Shown piece after piece: positions 19,060-19,200 of a DNA stretch of 19,200 nt. The position numbers were made by a program, and so were the translations under genes. Source of the stretch: Deltaproteobacteria bacterium UBA1386 (GTDB taxonomy: Bacteria > Desulfobacterota > Syntrophorhabdia > Syntrophorhabdales > Syntrophorhabdaceae); assembly GCA_002305765.1 (NCBI GenBank), contig DBQU01000109.1, positions 1-19,200 on the forward strand, in the 5' to 3' direction. Numbering within the stretch: the first letter of the stretch is position 1; each line of letters begins with the position of its first letter. Below the pieces are notes generated by a model. That model saw nothing but the letters and a program-made list of their open reading frames with translations. It made no database searches and was not told the origin of the DNA.

Positions 19060-19200
19060 CGTGTCCTGCCTTCCGGTACGTCTCCTCTACCCGGGCCGCA
19101 TCGCGAAATGGCTTTCCCGCTCTCATCGAATTCTACGCATGAGACGAGCTTGCCCTGTCTGTAGTTCTCGACCCGTGAAGGAAACCCGGTCTCATGAAAA
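19056..19200 (-). CDS. MORN-variant repeat protein, copy 2 (partial, C-terminal end)
   Basis: The 5' part lies beyond the right edge. The visible 47 residues read FHETGFPSRVENYRQGKLVS, then CVEFDESGKAISRC and a basic tail GRGDVPEGRTR. The pattern YHETG.P...ENY.QGKL.....FDE.GK matches the MORN_2 repeats of the 12965-13549 protein. It is followed directly by the second Rnk-like gene, so the pair order is the same as in copy 1. Confidence 0.7.
   Translation of the reverse strand, partial: FHETGFPSRVENYRQGKLVSCVEFDESGKAISRCGPGRGDVPEGRTR

Noticed and set aside
1..19200. CRISPR arrays, tRNA/rRNA genes, transposases, integrases
   Set aside because: No regularly spaced repeats, no tRNA cloverleaf or rRNA sequence, and no recombinase motifs were seen on either strand.

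Overview
This window looks like accessory DNA from a Gram-negative bacterium. My best guess is a Desulfobacterota/deltaproteobacterial-type genome: coding regions appear moderately GC-rich by eye, Shine-Dalgarno sites are strong, and there is a tiny lysine-rich MGDKGGKK-type gene and an RpoD-like sigma factor. That placement is an impression, not a measurement. No tRNA, rRNA, CRISPR array, transposase or integrase was recognised.

Left part (1-3680): a promoter with AAACTGTT operator-like repeats drives a tight operon of a ParA-type partition ATPase, a ribbon-helix-helix (RHH) protein and an ankyrin-repeat protein. Then come a small conserved protein, a protein ending in a degenerate MNT nucleotidyltransferase domain, and a 5'-truncated ParB relic. 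A gene-poor, AT-richer stretch of about 0.9 kb follows, with three long palindromes, a hairpin and a 22-bp direct repeat. This resembles the partition/maintenance end of a plasmid or integrated element.

Middle part (3680-11850): a three-gene operon encodes a TIM-barrel xylose-isomerase/AP-endonuclease-2-like enzyme and two different calcineurin-like phosphoesterases. Its TIM-barrel protein carries a C-terminal module that also occurs as the separate small protein at 1547-1849. Convergent to it lies a gene for a helical-MNT-HEPN fusion. Then comes a toxin-antitoxin-chaperone (TAC) locus (HigB-like, HigA-like, SecB-like) with an operator inside its promoter, a two-gene MNT/HEPN pair whose HEPN protein lacks the expected catalytic histidine, scrambled remains of RHH-antitoxin and IKETP-type small genes, and an intact MazEF pair behind a 30-bp palindrome. 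The region is a dense cluster of toxin-antitoxin and nucleotidyltransferase modules.

Right part (11850-19200): mostly minus strand. A two-gene module of a MORN-like repeat protein and an Rnk/GreA-C-like RNA polymerase-binding protein occurs twice, at 12568-13549 and at 18664 to the right edge. The second copy is followed by an accessory RpoD-like sigma factor, a lysine-rich microprotein and two unknown proteins. Between the copies lies an mgtE relic with an internal deletion and a lost C-terminus, whose open frame runs antisense into a convergent gene.

The strongest candidates for something new are the TIM-barrel plus two-phosphoesterase operon with its mobile C-terminal module, the MNT-HEPN fusion with altered active-site residues, and the recurrence of degenerate MNT/HEPN proteins across one window.
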